In this document: piece after piece, positions 18,370 through 20,610 of the stretch | How the letters are laid out: each line of letters starts with the position of its first letter | How positions within the stretch are numbered: position 1 is the first letter of the stretch | Assembly: GCA_004151065.3 (NCBI GenBank) | Contig: NWUY0300099014.1 | Coordinates: 1 to 20,610, forward strand | DNA length: 20,610 nt | Reading direction: 5' to 3' | Source of the DNA: Larix sibirica | Lineage: Eukaryota > Streptophyta > Pinopsida > Pinales > Pinaceae | Position numbers and translations under genes: made by a program | Notes under the pieces: model-generated | What the model saw: only the letters and a program-made list of their open reading frames with translations | What the model was told of the DNA's origin: nothing | Database searches by the model: none

Positions 18370-18905
18370 AAGGAAAAATGAGGAAACCTGTTTGCAATTT
18401 GGATTCTCTTATACCACTTTCGTCAAACTTTGCCCCGTGTAGGTCAATTTGGCAAATTTCTTCACACCAATGCCTTCTGCAAAATCATGTCCTTCGATTT
18501 TTAAGTGCATTTGGTGCAAAATCCTTCCCCATCGATAGAACTTGTTCTTCCTCTTCCCACAGTGAAAATGGTTTAAACAATCTTAATTTCTCCACGTTGA
18601 TTAATTGAATACATTCTCATATAAGGAGGTAGGTTTAGTTTGAAACCATTATTATTAGCTTGCTCATTGATTTCAAAGGTCCATGTCTTAAGGTCTTCAA
18701 CTTCTTGTCTACCTCTTGTAGGTGTTCTTTATTGAGATAGAGCCACATTTTGTCCCTAACAAAGAATTTGTGATCTATGCTATTTTGGTCATGTCTAAAC
18801 TTATACTTCCGTGACTCTATTGATGTTGCTCCTACACTTTCAAATGAACCTACTTGATCTTTTTTATGAACCTATGTGCTTTCTTTGCCTCCTTTTGCAT
18901 TTCCT
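18370..18905 (-). pseudogene. Ty3/gypsy integrase C-terminal region, minus strand, decayed
   Basis: From 18900 downwards the minus strand reads, with frame slips and stops, a Lys-rich helix (KEAKKAHRFIKKIK), KYKFRHDQ, FFVRDKMWLYLNKEHLQ, KKLKTLRHGP and LNLPPYMRMYS, the family order for the region after the integrase core of plant Ty3/gypsy elements. A charged EEE..Q tail and KWYKR-like end follow near 18550-18380. The integrase core itself is absent: homology stops at 18905, exactly where an LTR-like terminus begins. Confidence 0.7.
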
Positions 18906-18907
18906 AT

Positions 18908-19178
18908 TGTTGAAATTTCTAATTTGTAGCAAATTTGAAATTTCACCTCAACCTTGAGGTTACTCACATCTATTTTTTGTAAACTTTCAACCTTAGGACT
19001 GAGTTAGAAATATAAATTACAAGCATTACTTCCTTTCAACTAAATATACAAGTCAATGCAATAAAATAAATACTGATCAAGTGTACTTCAAGGGAACAAT
19101 GTTTCCATCCCTTAGGGCACACTTCTAAACATAAACTAGATATGGAAATAACTTATTACAACATATTTATAGCATTCA
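18908..19178 (-). mobile_element. Short LTR-like segment with adjoining purine tract
   Basis: On the + strand it starts TGTTGAAATTTC; on the minus strand it starts TGAATGCTATAAATATG just after a polypurine tract CCAAAGGGGAGGA (19192-19180). TG..CA ends of about 271 bases suggest a small LTR. A diverged relative lies at 3746-4006. It directly abuts the interrupted integrase region. No matching flanking duplication was established. Confidence 0.35.
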
Positions 19179-19439
19179 TTCCTCCCCTTTGGTTTCTATA
19201 TATTTAATAGCATGTATGGGTGGAGTGTCCACCCAAAACGTTGGACTCTGAAATTTTCACACAATTAACTCCAAAAATCAGATATATTCTATATATTTGT
19301 TAAATTAGTTAACAAAATCTCCTCAATGTTATGTCAAATCAACATGCATAACTAACACTAGAAATTACTCAATCATCATGAGAACATACATTGAAAATCA
19401 AATATCTAAGAACACAAAGTTTGGGTAGCAAAGCATGCT

Positions 19440-19458
19440 ACACACACACACACACACA
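19440..19458. repeat. (AC)n microsatellite
   Basis: About nine AC/CA units inside the inverted LTR. The homologous part of the 4133-5359 copy (near 5200) has only TTGTGTATATT, so the expansion arose in this copy. Confidence 0.95.
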
Positions 19459-20026
19459 TAAGATGAAACTACAAGTACATACCAATAATTTAAAACATGT
19501 TGGTTCAAATTATGGTCTCTATACACTAGCAAGGGAAACCATAAGAAAACCCTAGCCACCAATTCTTCCTAGTTGGAAATCACTACCAACCAAATCTTGT
19601 TGCTCCACCAAAGATCCACAAAAATGAAATATATGCATTGAAAAGTTCTTATTAGCACCTACACTTACATCCCAATTAGTGTACAAGAGAAAACAATATA
19701 GTCTCCCACTATCTTCCCACATATTAGGCACACTAGGTAACACTAAGGTTTCTAATTGCCACAAAAACCTTGTCTTCATTCCTCACAAGAACAAGTACTC
19801 CTTTTTCCTCTATGATTTCTTTAAAACCCTAGTTTCCATTTTCTTTTAAGGCAAAACTCTAAACTTGGTTTTGTTTTGGAATCATCTCAAGAACCCTAAT
19901 GCTTGAGACAAAGAGAGCAATGTACAATAAATGAGAGTACAAGTGAAAGAGACAAGTTTTCTCTAGCGCTCACATCTCTAATAATGATGTGTGATGAATG
20001 GATGAGTGAAAATACTCTCTCCTCCC

Positions 20027-20038
20027 TTTATTTATATG
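20027..20038 (-). promoter_or_regulatory. TATA box of the inverted LTR
   Basis: CATATAAATAAAGGGAGG on the minus strand, at the position matching TATATAG (4814-4820) of the + strand copy. Confidence 0.45.
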
Positions 20039-20610
20039 AAAGGTGAGGTAGGTCAACAACAATAATGTGGGCACGGTCCCACAAGCAAGCAACCTAACTA
20101 ATTACTAGATAAGTCCACATGTAAAGTGCTCCAACTCTAAGTGACACATATCAAGCTCTAAGGTATCCAAGCCTAACAAATAAGGGTCCCAAGGTGAGCA
20201 CTCCACAAAAAGTGACAATGCTCTTCCACAGGTGTTCGATTCTTCAATGCTCCCTCTTAAGCCATGTGCTCCTCTAGGTCCACCACACATCCATTGACAC
20301 TTTTCAACCCAATTGTAGTCAAGTCAAGCATAAGCCTCCATGCAAGTAAACAAGTGTCCCCCTGCTACCTAGGGCTCAATACCCTTCTTCAAGATACTCA
20401 ACACTCCTGCAAATGGGTCATCCTCCCAAGCAAAGAATTAATCCCTCCATGTGTGCATCATGCAGAGTGTCATCATGCCACATAGGACTCCAACTTTCTA
20501 AGGAAGTGCACCACATAAGCTTCAAGTCAATGTATACCATATGTGAGTAAGCTATCTCCAATGTGCATGTCCATCATGGTACAACTAAGGGTTTCCATCA
20601 CACCATGCAC

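Larger units (their letters stand above)
19299..20610 (-). mobile_element. LTR of the same family as 4133-5359, inverted, running off the window
   Basis: Read on the minus strand, it follows the 4133-5359 LTR block by block: CCATGATGGACAT..ATTGGAGATAG, GCTTGGGAGGATG..GGAGTGTTGAG, GTGGACC..GCACATGGCTTAAGAGG, CACCTTGGGACCCTTATT, GTGCCCACATTATTG, TATA box, TAGGGTTTTC, GGTATGTAC..TTTCATCTT, and TTTTGTTAACTAATTTAA near 19299. The CT-rich and AACCCTA-containing leader (19800-19990) lies after the TATA box. The start of the LTR is beyond base 20610. The two copies are clearly diverged. Confidence 0.6.

Noticed and set aside
1-20610. CRISPR array, bacterial operon, phage or defence system
   Set aside because: No regularly spaced repeats with unique spacers, and all evidence is of plant nuclear DNA with spliceosomal introns.

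Overview
The window looks like nuclear DNA of a seed plant, most probably a gymnosperm or conifer. It is AT-rich and carries one recognisable protein-coding gene cut into seven short exons by canonical GT..AG introns. One intron is about 9.7 kb, and the non-coding space is full of old, nested retrotransposon debris. The gene family, the very large intron and the Ty3/gypsy-dominated repeat load fit a conifer, but the species cannot be fixed from the sequence alone.

The gene, on the + strand, is the 3' two-thirds of the plastid-type bifunctional 3-dehydroquinate dehydratase / shikimate dehydrogenase (DQD/SDH) of the shikimate pathway. Exons lie at 2205-2551, 12242-12305, 14087-14195, 14360-14506, 16330-16478, 16829-16991 and 17082-17131. 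They join in phase to give 342 residues and a stop. The first exon holds the C-terminal end of the dehydratase domain plus the shikimate-binding start of the dehydrogenase domain. The rest supplies the catalytic Lys and Asp, the NADP-binding Rossmann fold and the C-terminal helices. The transit peptide, most of the dehydratase domain and the promoter lie upstream of base 1.

Region by region: 1-2204 is intron, with a GC-rich island (about 150-470) and a decayed Ty3/gypsy integrase (about 595-1400). The 2552-12241 intron holds a + strand LTR (4133-5359), a - strand Ty3/gypsy fragment with LTR end, primer-binding site and gag-like region (about 5360-7400), a foldback repeat (7835-7965) and several small tandem repeats. 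Intron 12306-14086 holds a - strand LINE RNase H relic. Intron 14507-16329 holds a composite tRNA-like SINE candidate and a CA/TA microsatellite. After the stop codon come the 3' flank, an unrecognised GC-richer open stretch (17973-18245), a - strand Ty3/gypsy integrase C-terminus (18370-18905) and a second copy of the 4133-5359 LTR family in opposite orientation (about 19299-20610).

Most notable points: the shikimate-binding SxS motif reads S-K-G rather than the usual S-K-S, at a position linked to shikimate versus quinate preference in plant paralogues; the NADP motif reads NRN rather than NRT; the last intron is 90 nt and open in frame; and two LTRs of one family face each other about 14 kb apart. 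I see no defence system, CRISPR array, operon or other novel multigene system, and make no such claim.
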